From Chloroflexota bacterium (GTDB lineage Bacteria > Chloroflexota > Anaerolineae > UBA1429): a DNA stretch of 64,000 nt. The notes beneath the pieces are model-generated. The model did no database searches, had not been told where the DNA came from, and saw nothing but the letters and a program-made list of their open reading frames with translations. Of the stretch, positions 45,813 through 54,004 are shown piece by piece. Location: contig JAAYDC010000015.1 in assembly GCA_012729455.1 (NCBI GenBank), forward strand, positions 124,001-188,000, read 5' to 3'. Within the stretch, counting starts at the first letter, position 1; every line of letters starts with the position of its first letter. Position numbers and translations under genes: made by a program.

Positions 45813-47195
45813 CTAATTGAGTTTGAGCAGCACGCCATCCACCGGCGCTAGGGTAAGCGTGAGGGCATAGCCGGCATCGGACGGTCCGCAGGTGGCATCC
45901 GCGGCACAGGTGACTGCCTCCAACTCACCGTTGCCGCGGTTGACCTGCTGCACCGCGGTGATCCCGGGTTTGAGCACCAGCGTAGCCCGAGCCTGCGCGC
46001 TGCGGTCGAGGTTGACCACCATTAGCCACCTGCCGCCGGCTTCGTCGCGGAACTCGCCCAGCTGCAGCTTGCCGCCCTCAGCCTGCGCCACCAGCTCGGA
46101 TGCCGCCAGCGATTGGCAGGGCGATTTGGGCGGGTCGGTGAAAAAAACGCCGGTCGATGTCAGCCCAATGAGGTGTTCGCCCAGCTGCGTTACCTCGAGG
46201 TTGATCTCTCGCGCATACCCCCACTTGGCGGTCGGCTGGCCGGAGCGGTCGAGCAGGCCATCCCCAAATGAATCGACCGGCGGCACAGCATAGGTAAAAT
46301 ACGAGATGCCCTTGGCACCATACGCAAGTGTGGTATAGACCTGCCACCGCAGGTCAGCCGCGTCGACATCACGGTAGCTCATGTGCTCGTTGGCCTGAAT
46401 GATCTGCATAAAGGGGATCTCGGCACGCAGCGCCTCGCGCCGGGCAGCCTCCAGGTTAGTAAAGTAATCCTGGCGGTCGCCGGCCTTGAGAAAGATGTAA
46501 TAGTCGTAGGATAGAATCGCCGGGCGCACCGTCTCGATAAAGGTGCGCAGATAGGTGTCGTAATCCGACGTGCCAAGGGCGCCGGATGTGGCATAGATCG
46601 GGAAAAGGTTGATATAGGGCAAGTGCTGCGGATCGAGCTCCAGCAGAGTGCGGTTGAGGGTCGCCAGCCCGGCGAAATCCTCCGCCGCGGGCTCGTCGGT
46701 AAGGTAATAACCCCAAAAGGCAGGATGGTCTTTGTAGGCGCTGGTAAATGTCTCCAGGTCGCCACGCAGGTCAATGCGAAATGGCGAAATCACCTGATCG
46801 GTCAGCATCACCTGCAGGCCCAAGCCGTGGGCAATGTCCATCAGGCGCAGGCCCCGCTTGGGCGCCACCGGGCTGATCATCACCAGGCTAAAACCGCCAT
46901 CGGCGATCTGCTCGAGGCTCTCTTCGTTGATAATTGGCGTCACCCAAAAGGTGATGACAAAGCGCTCCAGTTTTGGCAGGGCAAAAGCCACTGCGGTGGG
47001 GATGGCCGTCGGACCCGCCACAGTGGCAGTAGCGCTGGCTTCAGGAGTAGCGCTAGGAGATAGCTCCGGCATGGCGCTTGCTGCGGGCATGGCGGTCGCC
47101 TCGGGAGTGGCTGCAGCAGGCGCATTCACATCGCCGCCGCAGCCTGAGCACGTCAAAACCACCGCCAGTAGGATACAAAATGCCAGCTTTCTCAT
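45813..47195 (-). CDS. Lipoprotein, TIM-barrel-like, paralogue B
   Basis: A 460-residue lipoprotein. The signal ends in VVLTCSGC, followed by an Ala/Pro/Thr linker (residues 25-65) and a barrel-like domain starting LERFVITFWVTPIINEESL. It shares GYYLTDEPAAEDFAGLA and LPYINLFPIYATSGALG with the protein at 43336, so the two are paralogues, one cytoplasmic and one surface-exposed. The C-terminal part is beta-rich. A glycosidase role is plausible but unproven. The ATG overlaps the rsmA stop (ATGA). Confidence 0.78.
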   Translation of the reverse strand: MRKLAFCILLAVVLTCSGCGGDVNAPAAATPEATAMPAASAMPELSPSATPEASATATVAGPTAIPTAVAFALPKLERFVITFWVTPIINEESLEQIADGGFSLVMISPVAPKRGLRLMDIAHGLGLQVMLTDQVISPFRIDLRGDLETFTSAYKDHPAFWGYYLTDEPAAEDFAGLATLNRTLLELDPQHLPYINLFPIYATSGALGTSDYDTYLRTFIETVRPAILSYDYYIFLKAGDRQDYFTNLEAARREALRAEIPFMQIIQANEHMSYRDVDAADLRWQVYTTLAYGAKGISYFTYAVPPVDSFGDGLLDRSGQPTAKWGYAREINLEVTQLGEHLIGLTSTGVFFTDPPKSPCQSLAASELVAQAEGGKLQLGEFRDEAGGRWLMVVNLDRSAQARATLVLKPGITAVQQVNRGNGELEAVTCAADATCGPSDAGYALTLTLAPVDGVLLKLN

Positions 47196-48049
47196 GGTTC
47201 TAGCTCTTCCCGCCACACCTGCGTCAAGGCGTCCCATTCGGGCAGACTGAGCGTCTCTGCGCGCCGGGTCGGCTCAATGCCAGCACGTACAAGCTGCTGG
47301 GCGACCAGCGCGGCTTCCAAGTGCATACCGGCTGCCAGGCTGTTGTGCAGCTGCTTGCGCCTTTGGCCAAAGCCGGCCTTCACCAGGCGGAAAAAGAGCG
47401 CCAGACGATCGGGTGCGATGCGCGGCTGTTCGTACGCCCTGAAACGCACCACCGCCGATGCCACATTGGGCTCGGGCACAAACGCGCTGCGCGGTACCCG
47501 GCAGATCAGCTCCGTGGTGCCATACACCTGTACGCTGAGTGCCAGCAGGCTCAGTTGGCCGGGCTGCGCCGTCAGACGCTGCGCCACCTCATATTGCACC
47601 ATCAGCACCATCAGCTCGGGACGACGCTCGCCTGCCAACAGGTGTCGCAGCACCGCCGAGGTGATATAGTAGGGCAAGTTAGCCGCTACCTTGTAAGCGC
47701 TTGTAGCGTCTCTATGGAGGCTAGCCGGATCGAGCTCGAGGATGTCGCCCTCCACCAGGGTCAGGTTGGCGCAATCTGCCAGCTCGGAACGCAGCGCGGA
47801 TATCATGCGCGCGTCTAGTTCAACAGCTGTCACGCTGCCGGCCGCCTGGCAAAGCCTGCGAGTGAGCAGCCCCAGGCCCGGGCCAACCTCCAGTACATGG
47901 TCGCTCGCAGTGGGCTCAGCCGCCTGGACGATGCGCTCGTAAACGCCGTCATCGACCAGCAGGTTCTGGGCGAGCCCCTTGGAGGGTTTGATGCGATGGC
48001 GCCTTAACAGGGCGCGCACTTGCTCCGAGGTATTACCACTCATCGACAT
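47192..48049 (-). CDS. rsmA: 16S rRNA (adenine1518/1519-N6)-dimethyltransferase
   Basis: A 285-residue KsgA/RsmA that dimethylates two adenines of the 16S rRNA 3' end. It has HRIKPSKGLAQNLLVDDGVY, the SAM motif VLEVGPGLGLLTRRL, and the catalytic VAANLPYYITSAVL (NLPY motif). The C-terminal RNA-binding region follows with FGQRRKQLHNSL. An ATG at 48049 is used, but one at 48043 is equally possible. It lies just after a G5/3D protein gene, which it overlaps, an arrangement also found in Firmicutes (yabE-ksgA). Confidence 0.95.
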   Translation of the reverse strand: MSMSGNTSEQVRALLRRHRIKPSKGLAQNLLVDDGVYERIVQAAEPTASDHVLEVGPGLGLLTRRLCQAAGSVTAVELDARMISALRSELADCANLTLVEGDILELDPASLHRDATSAYKVAANLPYYITSAVLRHLLAGERRPELMVLMVQYEVAQRLTAQPGQLSLLALSVQVYGTTELICRVPRSAFVPEPNVASAVVRFRAYEQPRIAPDRLALFFRLVKAGFGQRRKQLHNSLAAGMHLEAALVAQQLVRAGIEPTRRAETLSLPEWDALTQVWREELEP

Positions 48050-49508
48050 CTGCCGGCGGTCCCTGTCCGGGAAGGATTGGGTTGACGTTATAGGGCACTG
48101 GCTCCATCAGATAGATGGTGCCGTATTCGTACCAGTTGATATAGTTCCAGTCATCATAGCACAGGTCGATATGGTAACCGATGATCATCCCGCCGGTATC
48201 GCCGGCATAGGCTTTGCCATAGCCGGGCACATAGATCCACGAGCCCAGCGGGATGACATTGGGATCCACCGCCACGATCCCCTTGGTGGCCTTGAGCCCC
48301 ATGCGCGTGAGGCCATACCAGGGCGCGTCGCGCGGGGTGCCGGCCTCCGCCGGGCTATAGGAGGTGATCAACACCCGTAGCTTGCGCCAGTAATAGATCG
48401 TACCGCTGCCGGTATCCAGCGGATGCATCACGATATCGGTGCCGTATTTATAGATGTGGTCGCGCGATTCACGCGCCACCCAAACCTCTTCCTCAGTCTG
48501 ATATACTGGCACATTGTTTTCGTAGCGCGTGCGGATGCGCCGCCGGATGATGCCCTCTTGGCCGGGCTCTTCGGCGCGCGTGTCGAGCGGCAGGGTCGGG
48601 TCGGCGCGCCAGAGAGTTCGGTAAGGGGTGTATTCGTCCTGGATCTCGTATTCGTCGCGCACATAGACCACCCGGATGGCCAGGTCGCTGACAATCGGGG
48701 TGTGGCGGTCGGGCACGATGTAATCCTTGGCGCTGGTGCTGAGGAGTTCCTGGTCGAGCAACTCGCCGACGGTCTCCAGACGCGTGCGCACCAGGCGGGT
48801 CTGCCCGCCCGATTCCAGCGTGACCGGTTTGGAGCGTTCGATCACAATGCGCATCTCGGGGCTCAGCAGAGCATTGAGCGGCGGATTAACCTTGTCGCCC
48901 TCATACACCAGCACGCCCTGGTCGTAGAGGGCTTCCCCTACGGTATTGGCCGTGGTATAAAAGCTGGATGGCAGCGAGCCGTCCGTCATGTGGATCAGCA
49001 CGGCTCGCTCGACGCTGATGCGGATCGGCTCTTCGAGCGCGGCGCGGATGGTGCGCAGGGTCGCGCCCTCCGGCACGACGAGCTGCTCAAGGGCGTCGTG
49101 CAGGTCGACAGGCCGGTCGTTCATTATCACCGTGTCGTGCTGCCCCACCGAAACCATCGCACGGCTGAGCACATCGCTGACGGAGCGTGCGATAATGCGC
49201 AACTCGTCGGCCGAGCCATCGTGTAGCACCAGGGCATGGCGCGCCAGCGTCACGCGGATCGGCTCCCCCTCCAACATGGCCGCATCATCGGGCAGCACGA
49301 CGCGGTCCTCGGCCCTTAATGCCAGGCCCATCTCGCGCAGCACGCCGTTAGCCGTTTGCTGGTGGGTGCGATAGCGGTAGGCAATGCCGTTGATATCCAC
49401 CACCACAATATGCTGGGTCTCGCGATAGAGTATGCCCAGGAGGGCCGTAAAGAGCAGCAGGCCCACCAGGGCTAACAGCTCGGGGAGGTGCCGGTTGGAT
49501 TTCATCAT
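48033..49508 (-). CDS. YabE-like protein: DUF348 repeats, G5 and 3D domains
   Basis: A 491-residue cell-wall protein. One N-terminal hydrophobic helix (LALVGLLLFTALLGILY) anchors or exports it. Three DUF348-like repeats follow (e.g. ANTVGEALYDQGVLVYEGD), then a G5-type region and a C-terminal 3D domain with KGIVAVDPNVIPLGS, YAGDTGGMIIG and HIDLCYDDW (the three Asp). Such proteins resemble resuscitation factors and lytic enzymes. The start overlaps the stop of the BaiN-like gene (ATG at 49508 or 49505). Confidence 0.88.
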   Translation of the reverse strand: MMKSNRHLPELLALVGLLLFTALLGILYRETQHIVVVDINGIAYRYRTHQQTANGVLREMGLALRAEDRVVLPDDAAMLEGEPIRVTLARHALVLHDGSADELRIIARSVSDVLSRAMVSVGQHDTVIMNDRPVDLHDALEQLVVPEGATLRTIRAALEEPIRISVERAVLIHMTDGSLPSSFYTTANTVGEALYDQGVLVYEGDKVNPPLNALLSPEMRIVIERSKPVTLESGGQTRLVRTRLETVGELLDQELLSTSAKDYIVPDRHTPIVSDLAIRVVYVRDEYEIQDEYTPYRTLWRADPTLPLDTRAEEPGQEGIIRRRIRTRYENNVPVYQTEEEVWVARESRDHIYKYGTDIVMHPLDTGSGTIYYWRKLRVLITSYSPAEAGTPRDAPWYGLTRMGLKATKGIVAVDPNVIPLGSWIYVPGYGKAYAGDTGGMIIGYHIDLCYDDWNYINWYEYGTIYLMEPVPYNVNPILPGQGPPADVDEW

Positions 49509-50737
49509 GCCACCACCGCCGCGCTGCCGGCTACCCATCCGCTCGAAAACGCTATCTGCAGGTTAAAACCACCCGTATCGCCGGCCAGATCGAGCAACTC
49601 GCCAACCAGATAGAGTCCGCCGCATAGGCGCGATGCCATGCTGCGCGGCTCGATGCCCTCGCACGCTACTCCGCCGACGGTCACCATCGCCTCGCGGAAA
49701 GAGCGCGTGCGCACTACCGTCAACGACAAACCTTTAATGAGGCTGATAACGCGTTCACATTGATGGCGACTGAGATGCTGGCCGGGCATCTCGGGCTGCA
49801 GCAGCGCCTCGAGTTGCTGACACAGCCGTCTGGGGAGCAACGCCTGCAGATTGTTGGTTGCATCAGATAGTTTATTATTAGTTTGGCTAACAAATATCCC
49901 GTGCATTATCTGCTCGCGTGTGTGGTTTGGCAACAGGTCGATCGTCATGCCAAGCGGTCCGCCGCGCAGGCCAAGGGCCAGGCGGTTGGAGAGGTTCAGC
50001 GCCGCTGGCCCTGATATGCCGTCGCGCGTGAACACCAGGGCACCATTCTGCTCCAGGGAATGCCCATCAGAAAGGGCAGCACGCAGCGTGACAGACTCGA
50101 GCGAAATGCCCTCCAACTGGGCAACCCACGCCTCGCGAACCACCAGAGGTACCAGCCCGGGCGCCAGCGGCGTCTGTGTGTGCCCGGCCATCGCAGCCAG
50201 AGCATAGCCCGACGATTCGGCCTGACAGCGCGTCCAGGCACGTCCGCCCGTCGCCAGGATAACAGCATCCGCCGTCAGAACCTCACCCGAGCGCAGCTGC
50301 ACAGCCTGCACGCGCGAAGCGTCGATCCGCAGGCCGACGACCTCTGCGCACGTGCGCAGCTCGGCGCCGCGGCCAGTAGCATAACGCACCAGAGCATCGC
50401 GCACGTCCTGGGCACGGCCGCTGGCGGGGTACACCCGCCCAAGCTCGTCACTCACCGTCTGGATGCCCAGGCGCGCCAAGAGCGCACGCAGCTCTGGGCT
50501 GGCCATCTGCACAAAGGCGTTGCGCATAAAGCGGCCCTGCGGTCCGAGATGCTGAGTGAGTTCCTGAGCAGAGGCGAGGTTCGAGAGGTTGCAACGGCCA
50601 TTACCGGTTTGCAGCAGTTTGAGGCTAGGGCTGTTTTCTTTTTCGAGGGTGATGACGCAGGCACCGCACTCTGCCGCTCTGCCGGCTGCCATCAGCCCGG
50701 CTGCACCACCGCCCACTACGATGACGCGTTTCCTCAC
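49505..50737 (-). CDS. BaiN/HI0933-like flavoprotein
   Basis: A 410-residue NAD(P)/FAD-dependent oxidoreductase of the HI0933/BaiN family. The FAD motif is RVIVVGGGAAGLMAAGRAAE. The family signatures KLLQTGNGRCNLSN, DELGRVYPASGRAQDV, VILATGGRAW and the late VTVGGVACEGI are visible. The physiological substrate is unknown in most bacteria. The gene starts 30 bases after the SRP RNA and runs leftward with the G5/3D and rsmA genes. Confidence 0.9.
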   Translation of the reverse strand: MRKRVIVVGGGAAGLMAAGRAAECGACVITLEKENSPSLKLLQTGNGRCNLSNLASAQELTQHLGPQGRFMRNAFVQMASPELRALLARLGIQTVSDELGRVYPASGRAQDVRDALVRYATGRGAELRTCAEVVGLRIDASRVQAVQLRSGEVLTADAVILATGGRAWTRCQAESSGYALAAMAGHTQTPLAPGLVPLVVREAWVAQLEGISLESVTLRAALSDGHSLEQNGALVFTRDGISGPAALNLSNRLALGLRGGPLGMTIDLLPNHTREQIMHGIFVSQTNNKLSDATNNLQALLPRRLCQQLEALLQPEMPGQHLSRHQCERVISLIKGLSLTVVRTRSFREAMVTVGGVACEGIEPRSMASRLCGGLYLVGELLDLAGDTGGFNLQIAFSSGWVAGSAAVVA

Positions 50738-50766
50738 AAAGGCTTCCTAGTATCGTGTAAGCGCAT

Positions 50767-50908
50767 CTGAACCTGACCAACCTGCCTCGAGACAGACTTG
50801 CCTGCGTCACCCAGAGGGATCCGCTTACCGCTGCTTCCTCTCGGACCTGACGGGGTTCACAGGCCTCCGCCGCACAGGATCCCCCCCGTGCCGGTTGGCC
50901 AGGTTCAG
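50767..50908 (-). ncRNA. ffs: Signal recognition particle RNA
   Basis: On the minus strand the sequence contains GTCAGGTCCGAGAGGAAGCA followed by GC, the conserved apical loop of bacterial SRP RNA. The two ends, CUGAACCUGGCCAACC and GGUUGGUCAGGUUCAG, pair over 16 bases, and internal parts also pair (GGGGGGAUCC with GGAUCCCUC-like). It is about 142 nt, slightly longer than E. coli 4.5S RNA. The exact ends are estimated from the closing stem. A TTGACA/TATACT promoter precedes it. Confidence 0.9.
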
Positions 50909-50913
50909 TTGCG

Positions 50914-50942
50914 TTTAGTTGCGAACTAGATTCAAGTATAAT
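50914..50942 (+). promoter_or_regulatory. Divergent promoter for the beta-propeller lipoprotein
   Basis: TTTAGT (50914-50919), 17 bases, TATAAT (50937-50942). Its -10 box shares bases with the SRP RNA promoter on the other strand. Confidence 0.5.
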
Positions 50943-50962
50943 AACGTTGTAGATGGTGTCAA
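50935..50962 (-). promoter_or_regulatory. Promoter for SRP RNA
   Basis: On the minus strand TTGACA (50962-50957), 16 bases, TATACT (50940-50935). Initiation would be about 20 bases before the closing stem of the RNA. It overlaps the divergent promoter of the beta-propeller lipoprotein. Confidence 0.65.
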
Positions 50963-50986
50963 AGTATATTCTCTATGAGGTCTGCC

Positions 50987-52258
50987 ATGCACGATAAATG
51001 GCAACGGGCAACCGCGATATATTTGATCGTCGGCATATTGGCCGCTATGGCGGGCTGTGTGCCAGTCGCGACGCCCACTCCGCCTGCCCCCGAGCCGACC
51101 CTGGCTCCAACCATTACGCCGAGTCCCTCGGTCGAGATCAAGGTAGCCACCACAGCTGCGCCAACCGCCACGCCCGAGCCGTTAATTCTGCCATCACCGG
51201 CTCCCCTCAACCCGGTCAGTGCTGCGGTCGGACAGATCGAGGCGATCTCGTTCATCGACGCCAAACATGGCTGGCTGCTGGGCAGCGCCTGCGCCGACGA
51301 CCTGGCGACCTGCAAGTCGCGGCCGGTGGTGCTGCGTGTTACCACGGATGGCAGCGAGCACTGGGTACCGCAGCATGTGCCGATGGCCTACACCACCGAT
51401 TCGCTGGCTGAGGAAATTCAAAACCAACCGCGCGTCAACAATGTGCTCTTTATCACGAAAAAAGACGGCTGGATCTATGGCGAAAGCGCGTTTTACACCA
51501 ACGATGGCGGCAATACCTGGTTTGCCTCCGACCAGCCGATCCGTTCGCTGAGCGCCAAACTCGGCATCCTGTGGGCAGTGATCGGGGAAAGTGATGACGC
51601 CTGGCAGATCGCCACCTCGGACGATGGCGGTAAAACCTGGAAAACTGCCGCAAACGCCTCGGGCTGGAAGGGCGTTGCCCCCCAGCTGGTCGTCAGCAGT
51701 GCCACCCAGGCTTGGGTGCTCTCCAGCGATGCCGATGGTTGGTACCTGTGGCAGACCAACGATGGCGGTGCCAGCTGGACAACTCTGCCCGAGCCGGATG
51801 GTATGCCTACAGTGGTGCGCATCTTGGCTGTTGACCCCAGTGGCCAGCTATGGCTGATGAGCGGTGCGCAGCCAGGCGGCGACCTGCAGGAAAAGACCAT
51901 GCACCGTTCCGACGATGGCGGCACAACCTGGGAGCAGGTGGCGCTCACCACCATGGACCAGTCCGTTCCCTGCCGCATCCCCTGGCTGGGTGAGCTGCGC
52001 CAGCAACCCGGCTCACTCGCGACCAATGGCGAAGGTCAATGGTTCATAGCCCTGGGGCGCTTTACACTGGTCGGTTCGGATGCCAAAGCCTGTAAATGGG
52101 CAGAGTCCATCCTGGCGGAGGACGCCAACTTGGGCGATGCCACCATCGAGTGCGTGACCTGGTTCGATGCCACGCATGGCTGGGCAGCCGCCAACCCGAA
52201 CCGCCTGTTTATCACCAACGATGGTGGCGCCAACTGGCAGCTGGTAAAGGTGCGTTAG
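50987..52258 (+). CDS. BNR/Asp-box beta-propeller lipoprotein
   Basis: A 423-residue surface lipoprotein. The lipobox is LAAMAGC, followed by a Pro/Thr linker of about 60 residues and a propeller of short repeats with SxDxGxxW-type Asp boxes: YTNDGGNTWF, TSDDGGKTW, TNDGGASWT, RSDDGGTTWE, TNDGGANWQ. The layout resembles Ycf48/sialidase-like propellers without clear sialidase active-site residues. The ATG at 50987 was preferred over 50975 because GAGG is placed seven bases ahead. Its ligand is unknown. Confidence 0.85.
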   Translation: MHDKWQRATAIYLIVGILAAMAGCVPVATPTPPAPEPTLAPTITPSPSVEIKVATTAAPTATPEPLILPSPAPLNPVSAAVGQIEAISFIDAKHGWLLGSACADDLATCKSRPVVLRVTTDGSEHWVPQHVPMAYTTDSLAEEIQNQPRVNNVLFITKKDGWIYGESAFYTNDGGNTWFASDQPIRSLSAKLGILWAVIGESDDAWQIATSDDGGKTWKTAANASGWKGVAPQLVVSSATQAWVLSSDADGWYLWQTNDGGASWTTLPEPDGMPTVVRILAVDPSGQLWLMSGAQPGGDLQEKTMHRSDDGGTTWEQVALTTMDQSVPCRIPWLGELRQQPGSLATNGEGQWFIALGRFTLVGSDAKACKWAESILAEDANLGDATIECVTWFDATHGWAAANPNRLFITNDGGANWQLVKVR

Positions 52259-52336
52259 GTCGGGTTAACGCATTGTTTCATCGTGTTAAATAATATAGTT
52301 GATAATTGAGGCTGTATTGCGGGCCAGGGCGAGGTT

Positions 52337-52365
52337 TTCCGCCCGGGACCGCTTTAGGATATAAC
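52337..52365 (+). promoter_or_regulatory. Possible promoter for trxB
   Basis: TTCCGC, 17 bases, TATAAC, ending 26 bases before the ATG. The -35 match is weak. Confidence 0.35.
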
Positions 52366-52390
52366 GGAACGAATGTAATGCGGAGGCAGC

Positions 52391-53395
52391 ATGGATCTTT
52401 CGTTAAGCTTGACGGGCTTGGGTAGCAAGTCATCCGGAGACAGCCAGAGCGAGCCAGAGGCGCGCAACCTGGTGATCATTGGCAGCGGACCGGCAGGCAT
52501 GACGGCAGCCATCTATGCCGCGCGCGCTGATCGCGCACCGCTCGTGATCGCCGGCTCTGCCTTTGGCGGGCAGGTTGCCCAAACGGCTTTAATCGAAAAC
52601 TACTCTGGCTTTCAGGAAGGTATCGTCGGGCTCAACCTGATCGAGCAGATGATCGACCAGGCCAAAAAGTTCGGTGCCGAGATCGAGTTCGACGAGGTTA
52701 CCAAGTTCGATTCCACGGTCTACCCGTTCCTTATCAAGACCGCCGGTAATAGCTATACCGCCCGCGCAGTGATCATCACCACCGGCGCATCTCCGCGCCG
52801 CCTGGGCGTGCCTGGTGAAAGCAAGTTCTTTGGGCGCGGGGTGTCGACCTGTGCCACCTGCGACGGTTATTTTTATCGTGACCGCCCGATTGTGGTGGTG
52901 GGCGGCGGCGACAGTGCCATGGACGAAAGTATCTACCTGACGCGCTTTGCCTCCAGCATCACCGTCGTGCATCGCCGCGACGCGCTGCGTGCCAGCGCCA
53001 TCGCTCAGGAGCGCGCCTTTGCCGAGAAAAAGATCCAGTTCCGCTGGAACTCGGTGATTAAAGAGATCTTGGGCGATACTGTGGTAACGGGCGTAAAACT
53101 GCGCGATGTCAAGACTAATGAGGTCAACGAGCTGGCCACCGACGGCGTGTTTATCTTTATCGGGTTGGTGCCCAATACCAGGCTCTTTGCCGGGCAGATC
53201 GACCTAGATGAAAACGGCTACATCGTGACCGATCGGCACTATCAGACCAATGTGCCGGGCGTGTTTGCGGCCGGCGATGTGCAGGACCCGCACTATCGCC
53301 AAGTAATCGTAGCCGCCGGGTCAGGTGCCGCGGCGGCTATTGAGGCAGAGCATTTTCTGGCGCAAAAGGATTACGAGCTGGGCAAGCTCGAGTAA
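52391..53395 (+). CDS. trxB: Thioredoxin reductase
   Basis: A 334-residue NADPH-dependent flavoenzyme. FAD motif LVIIGSGPAGMTAAIYAARA, redox-active CATC (Cys154/Cys157) in STCATCDGYF, NADPH motif VVGGGDSAMDE, and the second FAD motif VFAAGDVQDPHYRQVIVAAG are all intact. An unusual 25-residue N-terminal extension (DLSLSLTGLGSKSS) precedes the FAD domain. The start is behind GGAGG. It keeps the thioredoxin system reduced. Its 3' end overlaps a convergent gene by 25 bases. Confidence 0.95.
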   Translation: MDLSLSLTGLGSKSSGDSQSEPEARNLVIIGSGPAGMTAAIYAARADRAPLVIAGSAFGGQVAQTALIENYSGFQEGIVGLNLIEQMIDQAKKFGAEIEFDEVTKFDSTVYPFLIKTAGNSYTARAVIITTGASPRRLGVPGESKFFGRGVSTCATCDGYFYRDRPIVVVGGGDSAMDESIYLTRFASSITVVHRRDALRASAIAQERAFAEKKIQFRWNSVIKEILGDTVVTGVKLRDVKTNEVNELATDGVFIFIGLVPNTRLFAGQIDLDENGYIVTDRHYQTNVPGVFAAGDVQDPHYRQVIVAAGSGAAAAIEAEHFLAQKDYELGKLE

Positions 53396-53838
53396 CCCTG
53401 GGGGATGCCCTCTTCATCAAAATCCGGAAAGAGCGTGCGCCGCGAATATATCTTGCCACTTTTAATCAGCCACTGGCGCACCTGCTCGCCGTCTTCACCC
53501 TCGACCGAAAAATAACCGTCGACAAACGGGTCGATGGCGATCACCTCGCGCACCTGGTTGAGCACCACTGCCGGTTCGCCCACATCGCCGCCGAAGAATA
53601 CATACTCGGTGCCGCCCAGGTCATCCTGCGGCCAGCACCAACCGGCACGGTAGCGCTTTTCACCGGGGGTACCCCGATCAGCCAGTTCGATGGCGGTGGC
53701 GGTTGAGGTGAGCAACTCGTGGATGCGCGCAACCTTGGCAGCGTGCTGCTCTGCGGTCTCGTCGACGCCTTCCACTTCCTCGTCAGGCCAGCTCAACTCC
53801 AGCCAACCGCGCACGGCATATATATAGTCACTCGCCAT
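53371..53838 (-). CDS. Hypothetical acidic cytoplasmic protein
   Basis: A 155-residue protein with no signal peptide. It begins YIYAVRGWLELSWPDEEVEG and contains the Gly/Tyr-rich EYVFFGGDVGEPAVV; the end reads GKIYSRRTLFPDFDEEGIPQ. The family is not recognised. The start lies behind GGAGGAACAAG. It is convergent with trxB, overlapping by 25 bases, and may be a monocistronic gene. Confidence 0.68.
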   Translation of the reverse strand: MASDYIYAVRGWLELSWPDEEVEGVDETAEQHAAKVARIHELLTSTATAIELADRGTPGEKRYRAGWCWPQDDLGGTEYVFFGGDVGEPAVVLNQVREVIAIDPFVDGYFSVEGEDGEQVRQWLIKSGKIYSRRTLFPDFDEEGIPQGYSSLPSS

Positions 53839-53951
53839 CTTGTTCCTCCATCGCGTACAACCTCGGTTGGTTTAGGCACTGCCGACACCACCAATCCCCG
53901 GATTGTAGACCATCTAACCCGCTCGCGCAACCGCTCTGGGGCGGCTCACTC

Positions 53952-53980
53952 TTGCGGGATAGACTAAGCTATCCTACAAT
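53952..53980 (+). promoter_or_regulatory. Promoter for the glycyl radical enzyme
   Basis: TTGCGG, 17 bases, TACAAT. It ends 24 bases before the ATG. Confidence 0.6.
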
Positions 53981-54004
53981 GCGCACAACACTGGTAGTTA
54001 AACC

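Noticed and set aside
47040-47130. Low-complexity repeat near the rsmA-lipoprotein boundary
   Set aside because: It encodes an Ala/Pro/Thr linker of the lipoprotein.
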